A stretch of DNA of 64,000 nt from Burkholderiales bacterium (lineage in GTDB: Bacteria; Pseudomonadota; Gammaproteobacteria; Burkholderiales; Burkholderiaceae_F). The stretch covers positions 806,001 to 870,000 of the forward strand of contig JADJWR010000002.1 in assembly GCA_016716275.1 (NCBI GenBank). Direction: 5' to 3'. Numbering within the stretch: the first letter of the stretch is position 1; each line of letters begins with the position of its first letter. Positions 1 through 9,193 of this stretch are shown here, piece by piece. Under the pieces are notes generated by a model that searched no databases, was not told where the DNA came from, and worked only from the letters and a program-made list of their open reading frames with translations. The translations under genes were made by a program, and so were the position numbers.

Positions 1-1
1 C

Positions 2-325
2 CTGACGGCCTTTGCCGAGGCCGGTGCCGACGTGCTGTTTGCGCCGGGGCTGCCCGACCTCGACGCGATCCGCGCCGTCGTCCGGGCGGTGGCGCCCAAG
101 CCGGTGAACGTGGTCGTCGGCCCGGCCAGCGGGCCGGTGTCGCTGGCCGAGTTGGAGCGCATCGGCGTCAAGCGGCTGAGCCTGGGCGGCGCGCTGTACC
201 GCAGGAGCCTTGGTGCTCTTCGCGATGCGGCCCAAGCGCTGGCCCGGGGCGATGTGGCCGCGGCACTCGGCGGTGCCATACCGAGCGGGGAGCTCACGGC
301 CTTGCTGCCCGGTCAGAGCGTCTGA
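2..325 (+). CDS. Isocitrate lyase/PEP mutase family protein, C-terminal fragment (5' truncated by window edge)
   Basis: This open frame runs in from the window edge and stops at 325. The visible 107 residues match the C-terminal part of the isocitrate lyase/phosphoenolpyruvate mutase superfamily (2-methylisocitrate lyase-like, TIM barrel). The pattern is a segment reading GADVLFAPGLPDLDAI, a strand ending in NVVVGP, and then a GVKRLSLGGALYR segment typical of the last barrel strand and helix. The catalytic half lies outside the window, so substrate cannot be assigned. Members cleave or rearrange C-C or C-P bonds of 2-oxo or hydroxy acids. No gene follows closely on this strand. Confidence 0.75.
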   Translation: MTAFAEAGADVLFAPGLPDLDAIRAVVRAVAPKPVNVVVGPASGPVSLAELERIGVKRLSLGGALYRRSLGALRDAAQALARGDVAAALGGAIPSGELTALLPGQSV

Positions 326-933
326 TGCGGCGCCGCGCGGCTGTCCATGAAGGCGGTTGGCAGCGCTACATGCGCGCGCCGATGCGACGCGGCTACTTAC
401 GCGCTGACGAACGAGCACGCCGGTTTGGGGGTCGGTTGAGGGAACGCTGTTCCCATCGGAGCGTCGATAGCTTCAGGTCAATGGCAGGTTTGAGCTGTCG
501 AGGTTTGAGCCAACGGTGTCGCCGACGGGTCGATAGCTCGCGGCCACGACGACCGCTTGCCGTTCGCCGACCGCTTTGAGGCGACCCACGCAGGCCCGAG
601 TTCGGCCAGAAGCGGCCGTACAGAGGGCGTGCCCATGGCGGTCGTTGCTCGCTATTGTTTGCTCGCTGATCCGCGGCCCCCGGGCGGCGGTCGCCGCCCG
701 CACTCCCGTCCTGCCGAGACGGCACACTCACTGACCCGACACTGACGGCCCAAAGGAACATCATGTGGCCTGATCGACAAATTGCCAGGGGCTCGGTCCG
801 CTCATGAGGCAAGAATGCGCTATCTGGTGCTGGGAGTTGTCGCCGCACCGCATTGGATGTTGATTCCGACCTAATTGCTGCTGGGCGTCATGCTGTTTCC
901 TGTTCATCGTCACCACCTCTGGAGGTGAGAGAA
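326..933. other. Gene-poor stretch without a recognisable gene
   Basis: About 600 bases separate the PEP-mutase-family gene from the amidohydrolase. Open frames exist on both strands, but they are short, Arg/Ser/Pro-rich and match no family I recognise. Around 480-680 the minus strand has the look of a dispersed non-coding betaproteobacterial sequence, but only an impression from memory supports this. The last bases hold the ribosome-binding site GGAGGTGAGAG of the next gene at 921-931. Confidence 0.5.
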
Positions 934-2292
934 ATGCAAGCCGCGATCGCTTTGCCAATCACCTTCGCCGTTCTGTGCGGAATCGCAGATGCACTCAATG
1001 CGCAGGCGCCGTCCCAGGCTGCAACGGTGATCGAGAACGTTCGCATCTTCGACGGTACGGGCCGAGAGCTCTCCGCACCGTCGCACGTGCTCATCCGCGG
1101 CAGCAGGATCGAGCGCATTTCATCGACGCCAATCGCCATCGACCGGCGCGCGGACACTGTCCTGATCGACGGTGGCGGGCGCACGTTGATGCCTGGGCTG
1201 ATCGACATGCATTGGCACACGATGCTGGTGCGGCCCTCGCATGCAGCGCTTCTCACGGCAGACGTCGGCCACCTGAACCTGCTCGCTGGCGCCGAGGCCA
1301 CTGCCACACTGATGCGTGGTTTCACCACCGTTCGCGACCTGGGCGGGCCGGCGTTCGGCCTCAAGCGCGCCATTGACGAAGGCACCATCGCCGGTCCGCG
1401 CATCTACCCGTCCGGCGCAATCATCACTGTCACCAGCGGTCACGGGGACTTCCGCCAGCCGTTCGAGTTGCCGCGCGCCCTTGGTGAGGCGCGGTCTCGC
1501 GGTGAGCACATCGGAGCCGCCATGATCGCCGACAGCCCGGACGAAGTGCGAGTGCGCGTCCGCGAGCAGCTCCTGCAGGGCGCCAGCCAGATCAAGCTGA
1601 CGGCGGGCGGGGGAGTGGCCTCGCCTAACAGCCCCCTGGACGCGTCCACCTTCACCGAGGCCGAGCTGCGCGCCGCCGTCGAGGCTGCCGAGAACTGGGG
1701 TACCTACGTCACCGTGCACGCGTACACGCCTGCCTCGATCCAGCGCGCGATCGCCGCGGGCGTGAAGTGCATTGAGCACGCGCACCTGATTGACGAACCG
1801 ACGGCGAAGCTGATTGCCGAGAAAGGCATCTGGTTAAGTACTCAGGCGTTTCCCGACGAGTTAGCCGACGCATTTCCGCCTGGCTCGACGGAGCGCGCAA
1901 AGGCCCTGGAAGTTTTCGCGGGCACGGACAGGACCTTCACGCTGGCAAGGAAGTACAAGATCAAGACGGCGTTCGGTACGGACATCTTGTTCTCCCCGGG
2001 GCTCGCCCCGCGTCACGGGAAACTGCTGACCAAGCTGGTCCGTTGGTACAGCCCCGCCGAAACGCTCGCCATGGCGACGGGGACCAACGCCCAACTGCTG
2101 GCGCTTTCCGGGAAGCGAAATCCCTACCCTGGCAAGCTCGGTGTCGTCGAAGAGGGCGCGCTGGCTGACCTGCTTCTCGTCGACGGCAATCCGATCGAGG
2201 ACATCAAGCTCATCGAGGACCCAGCCAAGAGCTTTGTCCTCATCATGAAGGATGGAGTGATCTACAAGAACACGCTACCCAAGAGACCGTAG
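934..2292 (+). CDS. Secreted metal-dependent amidohydrolase (imidazolonepropionase / Xaa-Pro dipeptidase-like)
   Basis: This 452-residue protein belongs to the amidohydrolase superfamily, cyclic-imidate/prolidase-like branch. The start at 934 is chosen because GGAGGTGAGAG precedes it and the protein then begins with a signal peptide (MQAAIALPITFAVLCGIADALNAQ). An in-frame open extension back to 853 has no such site. After a small beta-sandwich segment comes the metal motif MPGLIDMHWHTM (the HxH pair). Further on are SGHGDF, VHAYTP and EHAHLID (metal histidines) and GTDILFSP (catalytic Asp). The C-terminus has the usual EEGALADLLLVDGNP motif. It probably hydrolyses an imide, lactam or dipeptide in the periplasm; the substrate is unknown. 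It stands alone, with gene-poor DNA on both sides. Confidence 0.85.
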   Translation: MQAAIALPITFAVLCGIADALNAQAPSQAATVIENVRIFDGTGRELSAPSHVLIRGSRIERISSTPIAIDRRADTVLIDGGGRTLMPGLIDMHWHTMLVRPSHAALLTADVGHLNLLAGAEATATLMRGFTTVRDLGGPAFGLKRAIDEGTIAGPRIYPSGAIITVTSGHGDFRQPFELPRALGEARSRGEHIGAAMIADSPDEVRVRVREQLLQGASQIKLTAGGGVASPNSPLDASTFTEAELRAAVEAAENWGTYVTVHAYTPASIQRAIAAGVKCIEHAHLIDEPTAKLIAEKGIWLSTQAFPDELADAFPPGSTERAKALEVFAGTDRTFTLARKYKIKTAFGTDILFSPGLAPRHGKLLTKLVRWYSPAETLAMATGTNAQLLALSGKRNPYPGKLGVVEEGALADLLLVDGNPIEDIKLIEDPAKSFVLIMKDGVIYKNTLPKRP

Positions 2293-2674
2293 GCTCAGCG
2301 AGATGACGCCCACCGCCGCCTGCGCCTGAACGGCTACAGCGGGCTCCGTCAGTCTTCGCCGGCAGGTGAAGCGGGTCGTTGAGCGTCTGCTTTGTGGCGC
2401 GACGAACTTCTGCTGTGGGTCGACTACGGGCGCCCATCGCACGTGACTGACCGACCGGGCTGGCTCGTAAGACTGACGGTCAGGCCGGGGATGGCGGCGA
2501 TGTTTTCCCGCTCGCGCCGCGCGTTTGTGCTACCTCGGCAGCGGCGCCACGGTGTCACGGTCGCAGTGCAGCGACGCGACGTGCATCCGGCGACAGCGGC
2601 GCTTCCAGGAGCAGGAGCCCCTGTCGATCGCGCCCACAGCCCGCACGCGTTCCGCGGCCTCCTGTCTTGGCAAG
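2293..2674. other. Intergenic region between convergent genes, nothing recognised
   Basis: The 382 bases between the amidohydrolase and the DUF72 gene (which end facing each other) hold no gene I can support. Open frames here are antisense extensions of the DUF72 region or are low-complexity. I see no convincing terminator hairpin with a T-run. Confidence 0.45.
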
Positions 2675-3715
2675 TCACTGTCCGACGATCGCCCGCGCCA
2701 GCTCGATGCAGGTCAGCGGCGCGCTGCCCTCGGCCTTGTTGTTGGCGATGATGAAGGCCGGCTGGTGGCTCCGGATGGCGACGTGCGCCAGGTGCGCCAG
2801 CGTGCCGCGGGTGATCAGATCGGCGTCGAGCAGGCGGTCGAACGGCGCGTAGCGGTTCTTCGCGTCCTCGTAGCGCAGGCCGGCGTGCAGGCTCCAGCGC
2901 ACCACCAGCGGTCCCTTGAGCTGCCAGTCTTCGCCTTCGTCGTTCGGCGCGTCCATCGCCCGCAGCGCCGCCGCCTGGCGGGCCGCCGCCGGCATCGCCG
3001 CGTGGATGCCGATACACAGCCGCGCGCCGGCGTCGTGAAGCATGCGCACGAAGCGCGGCGTCAGCAGCTCGGCGTTGCGCAGCTCGACCGCGTAGACGGG
3101 TAGCGTGCCGTCGACCTCGCGCGGCAGCTGGCGCAGGAACACGCCGAGGCTGTCGATCAGTTCGTGCCCGCCGTCGGCGGTCAGCCGGCGCGGCAGCGGC
3201 GACAGCTGGAACACCAGCGGCCCGGCGCGCTGGCCGAGCCCGCGCAGCGCCGGCTCGACGAACTGCTCGCGCGCCAGCACCGGGTCGAGGAAGGACGGGT
3301 TCTCGGCCGCCGGCGCGCCGCGCTCGCCGCGCAGAGCCGCGTCGGTGACGGCGGCCGGCGCCTTGACCACGAAGCGGAAGCTCTCCGGCACCTGGCCGGC
3401 ATAGCCCGCATACTGCCTTTCGGTCAGCGGCTGGTAGAAGCTGCGGTCGATGCCGACCGCGCGCAGCAGCGGGTGGCGGGCGTAGGCGGCCAGGCCGAGC
3501 CGCGCCAGCTGCGCCTCGCTGTGCTCGCCGCCGTAGACGATGCGCTGCCAGCCCGGGAAGCTCCACGACGAGGTGCCGAGGTGGATCGACGGCGGCAGGC
3601 GGCGGCCGAGACGCTGCAGTTCCTCGTCGAGGGCCGCCGGCTCGACGTTGCTGGCCGCGCGGCCAGGCTCCGGCGGCAGATCGAACAGCGAGCCGGCGGC
3701 CTCGTCGCTGCTCAT
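2675..3715 (-). CDS. DUF72 family protein (YecE-like TIM barrel)
   Basis: This 346-residue protein matches the DUF72 family throughout. It has the N-terminal motif LGTSSWSFPGW, an early catalytic-looking segment YQPLTERQYAGYA, the core FRFVVKAP strand, the YAVELRN strand and the C-terminal NNKAEGSAP motif seen in almost all members. DUF72 proteins adopt a TIM-barrel-like fold with an acidic pocket; their biochemical role is not established. The gene is the last of a three-gene minus-strand run behind a response regulator and a sensor kinase, 31 bp after the kinase stop, so co-transcription is likely. The N-terminal 40 residues before the barrel are not conserved in my recollection of the family. 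Confidence 0.85.
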   Translation of the reverse strand: MSSDEAAGSLFDLPPEPGRAASNVEPAALDEELQRLGRRLPPSIHLGTSSWSFPGWQRIVYGGEHSEAQLARLGLAAYARHPLLRAVGIDRSFYQPLTERQYAGYAGQVPESFRFVVKAPAAVTDAALRGERGAPAAENPSFLDPVLAREQFVEPALRGLGQRAGPLVFQLSPLPRRLTADGGHELIDSLGVFLRQLPREVDGTLPVYAVELRNAELLTPRFVRMLHDAGARLCIGIHAAMPAAARQAAALRAMDAPNDEGEDWQLKGPLVVRWSLHAGLRYEDAKNRYAPFDRLLDADLITRGTLAHLAHVAIRSHQPAFIIANNKAEGSAPLTCIELARAIVGQ

Positions 3716-3746
3716 GAGCGGGTGGCCGCCACGGTCGCGTCGCCGT

Positions 3747-5654
3747 TCAGCCGCCGCCTTCGCGGAAGCGTTCGATGATCGCCTCCGTGTTCAGGCCGAG
3801 CTGGGTCGGCGAACGCGTCAGCCCGGTGTGGTAGTCGGTGAGCCGGTAGCTGAAGCGCACCCGCGTGCCGCTGCCCGGCACGCTCTCGAGCGTCAGCGTG
3901 CCGCCGATCCGGTTGGCGCGGCTGCGCATGTTCAGCAGGCCGCGGCCGCCCACCCGCTCGCCGGCGATCCCCTTGCCGTTGTCGGTGACACGGATGTTCA
4001 GCAGCGGCGCCTCGTCGCCGGCCTGCGTCACCTGCAGCGCCACCGAGACCGCGCGCGCGTTGCTGTGCTTCAGCGCGTTGGTCAGCGACTCCTGCACGAT
4101 GCGCAGCATCGGCAGCACGTGATCCGGGTTGATGTTCAGTTCCTCCGGCATGTCGCGGGCGTCCCAGATCAGCTCGATGCCGGCGGCGCGGAAGCGCGGC
4201 TCCATCCGGTAGCGCAGGTTGCCGAGCGCCGCCAGCAGGTCGGAGTTGCCCTGCGCCAGCGCGTCGATCGCCAGCCGCATGTCGTCGATCGACTCGCGCA
4301 GCACCTGCGCCACCTGCGCCTGGGTCAGCGCACCGCGCTCGACCAGCAGCAGCGAGCTGACCAGCTGCGTGCCCAGCCCGTCGTGCATGTCCTGCATGAT
4401 CCGCTGCCGCTCGGCGGCGGTGGCCTGCAGCCGCTCGCCTTCGCGCAGCCGCTCGTAGTTGCGCTTGAGCATCTGCTCGCGCTCGCGCACCCGCGACTCC
4501 AGGTCGCCGCGCGCCCCCTCGGCCTCGCGCAGCACGCGCACGAATCGGTCGACCACCGGCGTGGCCAGCGCCGCCAGCAGCAGCGGACCGGCCCAGTGCA
4601 GCGCCAGCATGGTGGCCTCGGGCAGCCAGCCCTGCGCCACGCCGTAGTCGTAGACGGCGGCGGCGATCGCCACCGTGATCGCGGTGATCACCACGATCTG
4701 CAGCGACTCGTGCTTGCGCACCCGCGACAGCAGCGCGTATGAAAGGCCGATCGTCACCATGCCGATCAGTCCCGGCACCCACAGGCTGTCGAGATGCTGA
4801 GCCGCCTGGCCGCCGGTGACCACCAGCAGCGCCGGGCCGACGGCGGCATACAGCACCGGCATCCAGGCGGCGCGCGCGCTGCTGCGGCCGGCCAGCCGCA
4901 GCAGCACCAGCGTCATCACCACCGCGAAACCGCCGATGGCGACGTAGTACAGCAGGTCGAGCCAGAGCCGGGCGCCGACCGGCGCCGTCTCGACCAGGAA
5001 ACAGACGCTGCGCAGTACCCAGAAGCCGGCGGCCAGCGCCACCAACCCGATGGTCGGATCGTTCCGGCGCAGCCACAGGATGGCGAACAGCAGCGTGAAG
5101 CAGGCGGCCAGCGTGCCGCCGATCCACGGCAGGATGGCGCTGGTGAAGTGGCGCAGCCCGTAGGCGCGGCTCAACTCGGTGAGCGGGCCGACTTCGACCC
5201 CGGCGAGGAAGTGGACTCCGTCGCGGTAGGCGGTCTGGATCAGGATGGTGTTCTCGCCCGCCACCAGCAGCGACGGGTCGATCGCCAGCAGGTGCGGCCG
5301 CCGCCAGCGCACATCGGTGACCGCGTCGGCGGTGCGGATCTCGCCGACCATCCGGCCGTTGACGCTGATTCGTCCGCCGGTGGAGGCGTGCGACAGCAGC
5401 ACCGCCCAGGCCTGCGCCGGCGGCGCCTCGAGCGTCGTTCGCAGGCGCAGCGTCAGTCCGCGCAGCGGCTCGCCCGGCCGCGCCGTCCAGCGCAGCGGCA
5501 GGTCGTAGGCCTGCCAGGCCGCGTCCTCCGCCGGGACGGCGCCGATCTCGGTCGGCGTCCAGTCGACCGACCGTGTCGTTGCCGACGCCGTGACCGAAAG
5601 GAGCAGGGCGGCGGCCGCCGCCAGGAAGGTCAGGAACGTGCGCAGGATCGGCAA
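3747..5654 (-). CDS. Membrane sensor histidine kinase, NarL/UhpB (HisKA_3) type with 7TM module
   Basis: The 635-residue kinase starts with a signal sequence and a periplasmic beta-sandwich domain (about residues 27-165). Seven hydrophobic segments follow (about 170-370), a layout like 7TMR-DISM receptors. A coiled coil (375-415) leads to the HisKA_3 dimerisation box RQRIMQDMHDGLGTQ with phospho-acceptor His at about 424. The HATPase_c domain shows NALKH, VTDNGKGI and GRGLLNM. It should autophosphorylate and pass phosphate to the response regulator encoded 10 bp upstream. The ligand is unknown; the periplasmic domain resembles sugar-binding jelly-roll modules of this class. The short tail after the ATPase domain (RLTDYHTGLTRSPTQLGLN) is unusual. 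Confidence 0.88.
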   Translation of the reverse strand: MPILRTFLTFLAAAAALLLSVTASATTRSVDWTPTEIGAVPAEDAAWQAYDLPLRWTARPGEPLRGLTLRLRTTLEAPPAQAWAVLLSHASTGGRISVNGRMVGEIRTADAVTDVRWRRPHLLAIDPSLLVAGENTILIQTAYRDGVHFLAGVEVGPLTELSRAYGLRHFTSAILPWIGGTLAACFTLLFAILWLRRNDPTIGLVALAAGFWVLRSVCFLVETAPVGARLWLDLLYYVAIGGFAVVMTLVLLRLAGRSSARAAWMPVLYAAVGPALLVVTGGQAAQHLDSLWVPGLIGMVTIGLSYALLSRVRKHESLQIVVITAITVAIAAAVYDYGVAQGWLPEATMLALHWAGPLLLAALATPVVDRFVRVLREAEGARGDLESRVREREQMLKRNYERLREGERLQATAAERQRIMQDMHDGLGTQLVSSLLLVERGALTQAQVAQVLRESIDDMRLAIDALAQGNSDLLAALGNLRYRMEPRFRAAGIELIWDARDMPEELNINPDHVLPMLRIVQESLTNALKHSNARAVSVALQVTQAGDEAPLLNIRVTDNGKGIAGERVGGRGLLNMRSRANRIGGTLTLESVPGSGTRVRFSYRLTDYHTGLTRSPTQLGLNTEAIIERFREGGG

Positions 5655-5664
5655 CGGTGCCGGC

Positions 5665-6348
5665 TCAGCCGCGCAGCAGGCCCATCTGCGTGGCCTCGTA
5701 GACCGCCTCGCCGCGCGAGTGCACCGCCAGCTTGCGGTAGATCTTCTTGATGTGCGCGGTGACGGTGTGCGGCGAGATGCCGAGGATCTCGCCGATCTCG
5801 TTGAAGCTCATGCCCTTGGCGAGCAGCTGCAGGATCTCGGTCTCGCGCGCCGACAGCGGGTTGTTGTCCGGCATCGCGCCACCCGGGCGGGTGTTGCCGC
5901 CGCCGGCGCCGCCCATCCGGTTGCGGATGGCGCGCAGCACGCTGCGGGCGACCACCGGGCTCACCGGCGAGCCGCCGGCGCGCAGCAGGCGGATGCAGGA
6001 GACCACGTCGGCGGCGGTCGAGTCCTTCAGGATGTAGCCGGTGGCGCCGGCCTCGATCGCCGAGACCACGTGCTGCTCGTCGCCGAACACCGTCACCACC
6101 ATGATGTCGACGTCGGGCCGCTTGGTGCTCACCTGGCGGATCAGGTCGGTGCCGTTGCCGTCGGGCAGCCCCAGGTCGATCAGCATCACGTCGAACTTGC
6201 TGCGGTCGATCAGCTCCTGCGCCTCGCGCTTGTTCGCCGCCACGCCGACCAGCTCGAGCGTCGGTTCGCTCTCGACGATCTCCTTGAAGCGCAGCCGGAA
6301 TTCCGGCTCGTCCTCGACGATCAGTACGGTGGTCTTTTCGCTGCTCAT
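5665..6348 (-). CDS. NarL/FixJ-type response regulator
   Basis: The 227-residue protein has an N-terminal receiver domain with acidic pocket VEDEP and phospho-acceptor Asp58 in VMLIDLGLPDG, the conserved Thr in VVTVFG and Lys in YILKDS. A glycine-rich linker (about 145-160) follows. The LuxR-type helix-turn-helix has LSARETEILQLLAKG and the recognition-helix region ISPHTVTAHIKKIYRKL. It is the first gene of a minus-strand operon with its cognate kinase (10-bp gap) and the DUF72 gene. Target genes are not evident from the window. Confidence 0.92.
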   Translation of the reverse strand: MSSEKTTVLIVEDEPEFRLRFKEIVESEPTLELVGVAANKREAQELIDRSKFDVMLIDLGLPDGNGTDLIRQVSTKRPDVDIMVVTVFGDEQHVVSAIEAGATGYILKDSTAADVVSCIRLLRAGGSPVSPVVARSVLRAIRNRMGGAGGGNTRPGGAMPDNNPLSARETEILQLLAKGMSFNEIGEILGISPHTVTAHIKKIYRKLAVHSRGEAVYEATQMGLLRG

Positions 6349-6502
6349 GGGCGCACGCTCCCTGCCGTTCGCTGCCGGGGATGCCGTGTCGATTCATCGA
6401 CTTGCCGCGCGGCATCGCAGCTTCGCGGCATTCTAACCACGCCACCCATTCGCGTCATTGCACACGCCGGCCTAGCGGAAACGACGTAGCGCGCCGCGCG
6501 CG

Positions 6503-7135
6503 TCAGGGCGACAGCCGCGACCGCACCCAGCCCTCGGCGGTGCGCGCATACAGCAGCCGGTCGTGCAGCCGCGACGGCCGGCCCTGCCAGAACTCGAACG
6601 AACCGGGCGCGACCCGGTAGCCGCCCCAGTGCGGCGGCCGCTTCGGGTTCAGGCCGTGGCGCAGCCCCATTTCGGCCGCCTGCGCCATCAGCCAGGCCTT
6701 GCCGGAGATCGGCTGGCTCTGCGGCGAAGCCCAGGCACCGATGCGGCTGGCCAGCGGGCGGCTGGCGTAGTAGGCGTCCGACTCGGCGTCGGCCACCCGG
6801 CTGACCGCTCCCTCGATCCGCACCTGCCGCTCCAGCTCGGGCCAGAAGAACAGCAGCGCCGCGCGCGGGTTGGCCGCCAGTTCGCGGCCCTTGCGGCTTT
6901 CGTAGTTGGTGTAGAAGACGAAGCCGGCGTGGTCGAAGCCCTTCAGCAGCACCACCCGCGCCGACGGCCGGCCCTCGGCGTCGGCGGTGGCCAGCGTCAT
7001 CGCGTTCGGTTCCGGCAACTTCGAGGCGATCGCCTCGTCCCACCAGCGCGAGAACTGCCGGACCGGGTCTTCGTCGGCGTGCGCCTCGTCGAGCGCCTCG
7101 CGCTTGTAGTCGGTGCGCAGGTGCGAGATGTCCAT
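6503..7135 (-). CDS. pdxH: Pyridoxamine/pyridoxine 5'-phosphate oxidase
   Basis: The 210-residue protein is a full-length PdxH, the FMN enzyme that oxidises PNP or PMP to pyridoxal 5'-phosphate. Recognisable segments are the N-terminal helix with DPVRQFSRWWDEA, the FMN-binding strand PSARVVLLKGFD, VFYTNYESRKGREL and ALLFFWPELERQVRIEG. Next come the active-site segments SDAYYASRPLASRIGAWAS and PPHWGGYRV, and the C-terminal WQGRPSRLHDRL motif. It is a single gene, 150 bp downstream of the two-component operon on the same strand and preceded by a repeat-containing intergenic region. Confidence 0.96.
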   Translation of the reverse strand: MDISHLRTDYKREALDEAHADEDPVRQFSRWWDEAIASKLPEPNAMTLATADAEGRPSARVVLLKGFDHAGFVFYTNYESRKGRELAANPRAALLFFWPELERQVRIEGAVSRVADAESDAYYASRPLASRIGAWASPQSQPISGKAWLMAQAAEMGLRHGLNPKRPPHWGGYRVAPGSFEFWQGRPSRLHDRLLYARTAEGWVRSRLSP

Positions 7136-7205
7136 GACGGTCGGAGTTTACGGGTCGTGCAGGCGAACCGAACGTTCGTGCACTGTTGGTGCGGAGCAGG
7201 CGATC

Positions 7206-7326
7206 TGACGGCGGAGGCCGTGCCTGCCAAGGGCCGCGGGCGGTTGCCGCCGCTCATGTCTCCCGCGTCGGGCTTCGCCCGCCGCTCCGCCTTTACTTCG
7301 CTGCGGCGGCCACCCGCCGCCCTTGG
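7206..7326. repeat. Dispersed intergenic repeat, copy A (about 121 bp)
   Basis: This segment matches 30805-30925 without gaps over 121 bases, with about 13 mismatches by eye. Its ends form an imperfect inverted repeat: CCAAGGGCCGCGGGCGG near the left end pairs with CCACCCGCCGCCCTTGG at the right. Inside is the small hairpin CGGGCTTCGCCCG. It lies between pdxH and the chaC-like gene. A palindromic tail follows at about 7338-7370 (CGATCGGAACAGGGCG...CCCGATCG), again resembling sequence at 30973-31080. It is probably a MITE- or REP-like element; no transposase is encoded. Confidence 0.75.
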
Positions 7327-7387
7327 CGAGGTACCACGATCGGAACAGGGCGCCCCGGCGTCCCGATCGCGCAGCAACCGGAACGGC

Positions 7388-8020
7388 CTAACCGCCGGCG
7401 CCGCCCGCAGTTGCCAGCCGGCACTCGGCCTTGTGCACCAGCCGTTCGAGGTGCGGATCGCGCAGGCCAGCCTCGTGCAGCGCCGACACCGTGCGCTGCA
7501 GGTAGTCGAGGCTGGTGCCTTTCGAGCCGCAGGCGCTGGCCAGGATCCCGACCAGCTCGTCCTCAGACAACCGGCCGCCGTAGTTGAACGCGTCGCGGCG
7601 CACGACGAAGGCCAGCGCCTCGGCGTGCGCGCCGCCGTGCAGCAGCCGCGCCTGCATCCAGGTCGGCCGGTACGAGCCGAGGAACATCTCGCGATCCCAC
7701 AACTCGCGGAACACCCGCGGCACGTCGGCGGCGGCGATGCGGTAGGCCATGCCGAGGCAGGAGCCGCCGCGGTCGAGCCCGGCGACGATGCCGGGGCAAT
7801 CCTGCGTGCCGCGGTACGACACCGAGCGCAGGCACAGCCGCCGATGGTAGCCGTGGATGCGCGCCGGCTCGCGCGCCTCGAACTCGAACTCCGGCTTCCA
7901 GATCAGCGAGCCGTAGCCGAAGACCCACGACGGCGAGCGCCGGTCCCAGCGGGCGAGCGACGCGTCGAGCGATGCCTGCAGCTGCGCTTCGCTCCAGCGA
8001 ACGGGGGCGGTGCCGGTCAT
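7388..8020 (-). CDS. ChaC-like gamma-glutamylcyclotransferase
   Basis: The 210-residue protein carries the ChaC/gamma-glutamylcyclotransferase signature VFGYGSLIWKPEFEF near residue 33, followed by HGYHRRLCLRS and FNYGGRLSEDELVGILA. ChaC enzymes act in the cytoplasm and release 5-oxoproline from glutathione. The ATG at 8020 overlaps the stop of the upstream MFS gene as ATGA, which fixes the start and suggests translational coupling. Two transporters precede it in the operon, so the unit may handle thiol- or amino-acid-derived compounds; that link is inference. Confidence 0.88.
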   Translation of the reverse strand: MTGTAPVRWSEAQLQASLDASLARWDRRSPSWVFGYGSLIWKPEFEFEAREPARIHGYHRRLCLRSVSYRGTQDCPGIVAGLDRGGSCLGMAYRIAAADVPRVFRELWDREMFLGSYRPTWMQARLLHGGAHAEALAFVVRRDAFNYGGRLSEDELVGILASACGSKGTSLDYLQRTVSALHEAGLRDPHLERLVHKAECRLATAGGAGG

Positions 8021-9171
8021 CGCTGTTGCCGGCCGAGCCGCCGCGCCTTCAGCCCGCTGGCCAGGAGCACCGCCGCCATCAGCAGGAAGACGACCCGCGC
8101 GCCGAGCACGCTGCCGGCGGCGCCGAACACCAGCGGCAGCATCACGTGGCTGCCGTTCATGATCAGGTGGCGCAGCCCGAGCGCCTCGCCGACCCGGCCC
8201 GGCGGCGACTTGGCGTGCAGCAGCGACATCACGTTCGGGTAGGCCGCGCCGAGCCCCAGGCCGAGCAGGAAGGCGCAGCCGGCCAGCGGCAGCAGGGAGC
8301 CGAACCACGGCATCAGCGAGAAGGCCAGCGCCGCGGTGAACAGCGTGAAGGTCAGCACCTGCCACTCGCGCAGGTGGCGCGACAGCGTCGGCATCGCCAG
8401 CCGGATCGTGAAGGTCGCCACCGCGAAGGCGCCGAGCACCAGGCCGATCTCCGAGGCCGACAGGCCGACCGCCGTGCCGTGCACCGGCATCATGAAGGTC
8501 TGCAGGTCCCACGACATCGAGATCAGCGCCACCGCGATCAGCACGTTGCGCAGGTCCGGCAGCGCCAGCAGCTCGAAAGTCGGCCGCGGCGCGGTCGGCT
8601 CCGGCGGTGCGCTGCGCGACGGCAGCTGCGCCCGGTGCACGTACAGCAGCACCCCGGTGGCGAGCGTCAGCACGGTCAGCGCGGCGAACGCGGCGCGGTG
8701 GCCGGCCAGGTCGATCAGCAGGCCGCTCGTCACCGGGCCGACCAGGCCGGCGACCGACGCGCCCACCGCCATCCAGGAAAAATCGGCGGCGCGCCCCGCC
8801 GGGTCGGCGCGTTCGCCGACGATGTGGATCGTCGTCTGCTGCACCAGCATCGCGCCGGTGCCGACCAGCGCCGCGCCGACCAGCAGCGGCGCGATGTCGG
8901 CCACCGGGTACGGAAACAGCGCCGGCAACAGGGCGCCCGCGCCGAGCATCGCCGCGCCGAGCGCCAGCGGCTTGCGCGGGCCGACTGCGTCGAGCCAGCG
9001 GCCGGCGCGCACGGCAATCAGCATCGGCACCAGCGCGAACAGCGCCATCAGCACGCCGACGGTGAAGGTCGAGGCGCCGTTGGCCAGCGCGTACAGCGAG
9101 CCGATCATCCGTGCCGACGTGAACGTGGTGTGCGTCAGCACGCCGAGCGTGATGATGGTGAACAGCGTCAT
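8017..9171 (-). CDS. MFS transporter
   Basis: The 384-residue protein has about twelve hydrophobic helices in two halves. It has the loop 2-3 signature AVRAGRWLDAVGPRKPLA and a central cytoplasmic loop rich in Ser/Pro/Arg (around residues 180-200), as expected for the major facilitator superfamily. The C-terminal half contains GLGLGAAYPNVMSLLHAKSPPGRVGEALG. I place the start at ATG 9171. An in-frame GTG at 9201 would overlap the preceding gene and only adds a charged leader. It is the middle gene of EamA-MFS-chaC; the substrate cannot be read from the sequence. Confidence 0.82.
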   Translation of the reverse strand: MTLFTIITLGVLTHTTFTSARMIGSLYALANGASTFTVGVLMALFALVPMLIAVRAGRWLDAVGPRKPLALGAAMLGAGALLPALFPYPVADIAPLLVGAALVGTGAMLVQQTTIHIVGERADPAGRAADFSWMAVGASVAGLVGPVTSGLLIDLAGHRAAFAALTVLTLATGVLLYVHRAQLPSRSAPPEPTAPRPTFELLALPDLRNVLIAVALISMSWDLQTFMMPVHGTAVGLSASEIGLVLGAFAVATFTIRLAMPTLSRHLREWQVLTFTLFTAALAFSLMPWFGSLLPLAGCAFLLGLGLGAAYPNVMSLLHAKSPPGRVGEALGLRHLIMNGSHVMLPLVFGAAGSVLGARVVFLLMAAVLLASGLKARRLGRQQR

Positions 9172-9193
9172 GCGGCGCCCGTCCTGGCCACTG

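Noticed and set aside
853..933. Upstream extension of the amidohydrolase start
   Set aside because: The extra 27 residues have no match and no ribosome site, while ATG 934 has a strong site and opens a signal peptide.
7388..8512. Longer version of the ChaC-like protein reaching into the MFS gene
   Set aside because: The upstream part is a frame-shifted shadow of the MFS gene. ChaC homology begins at the ATG at 8020.
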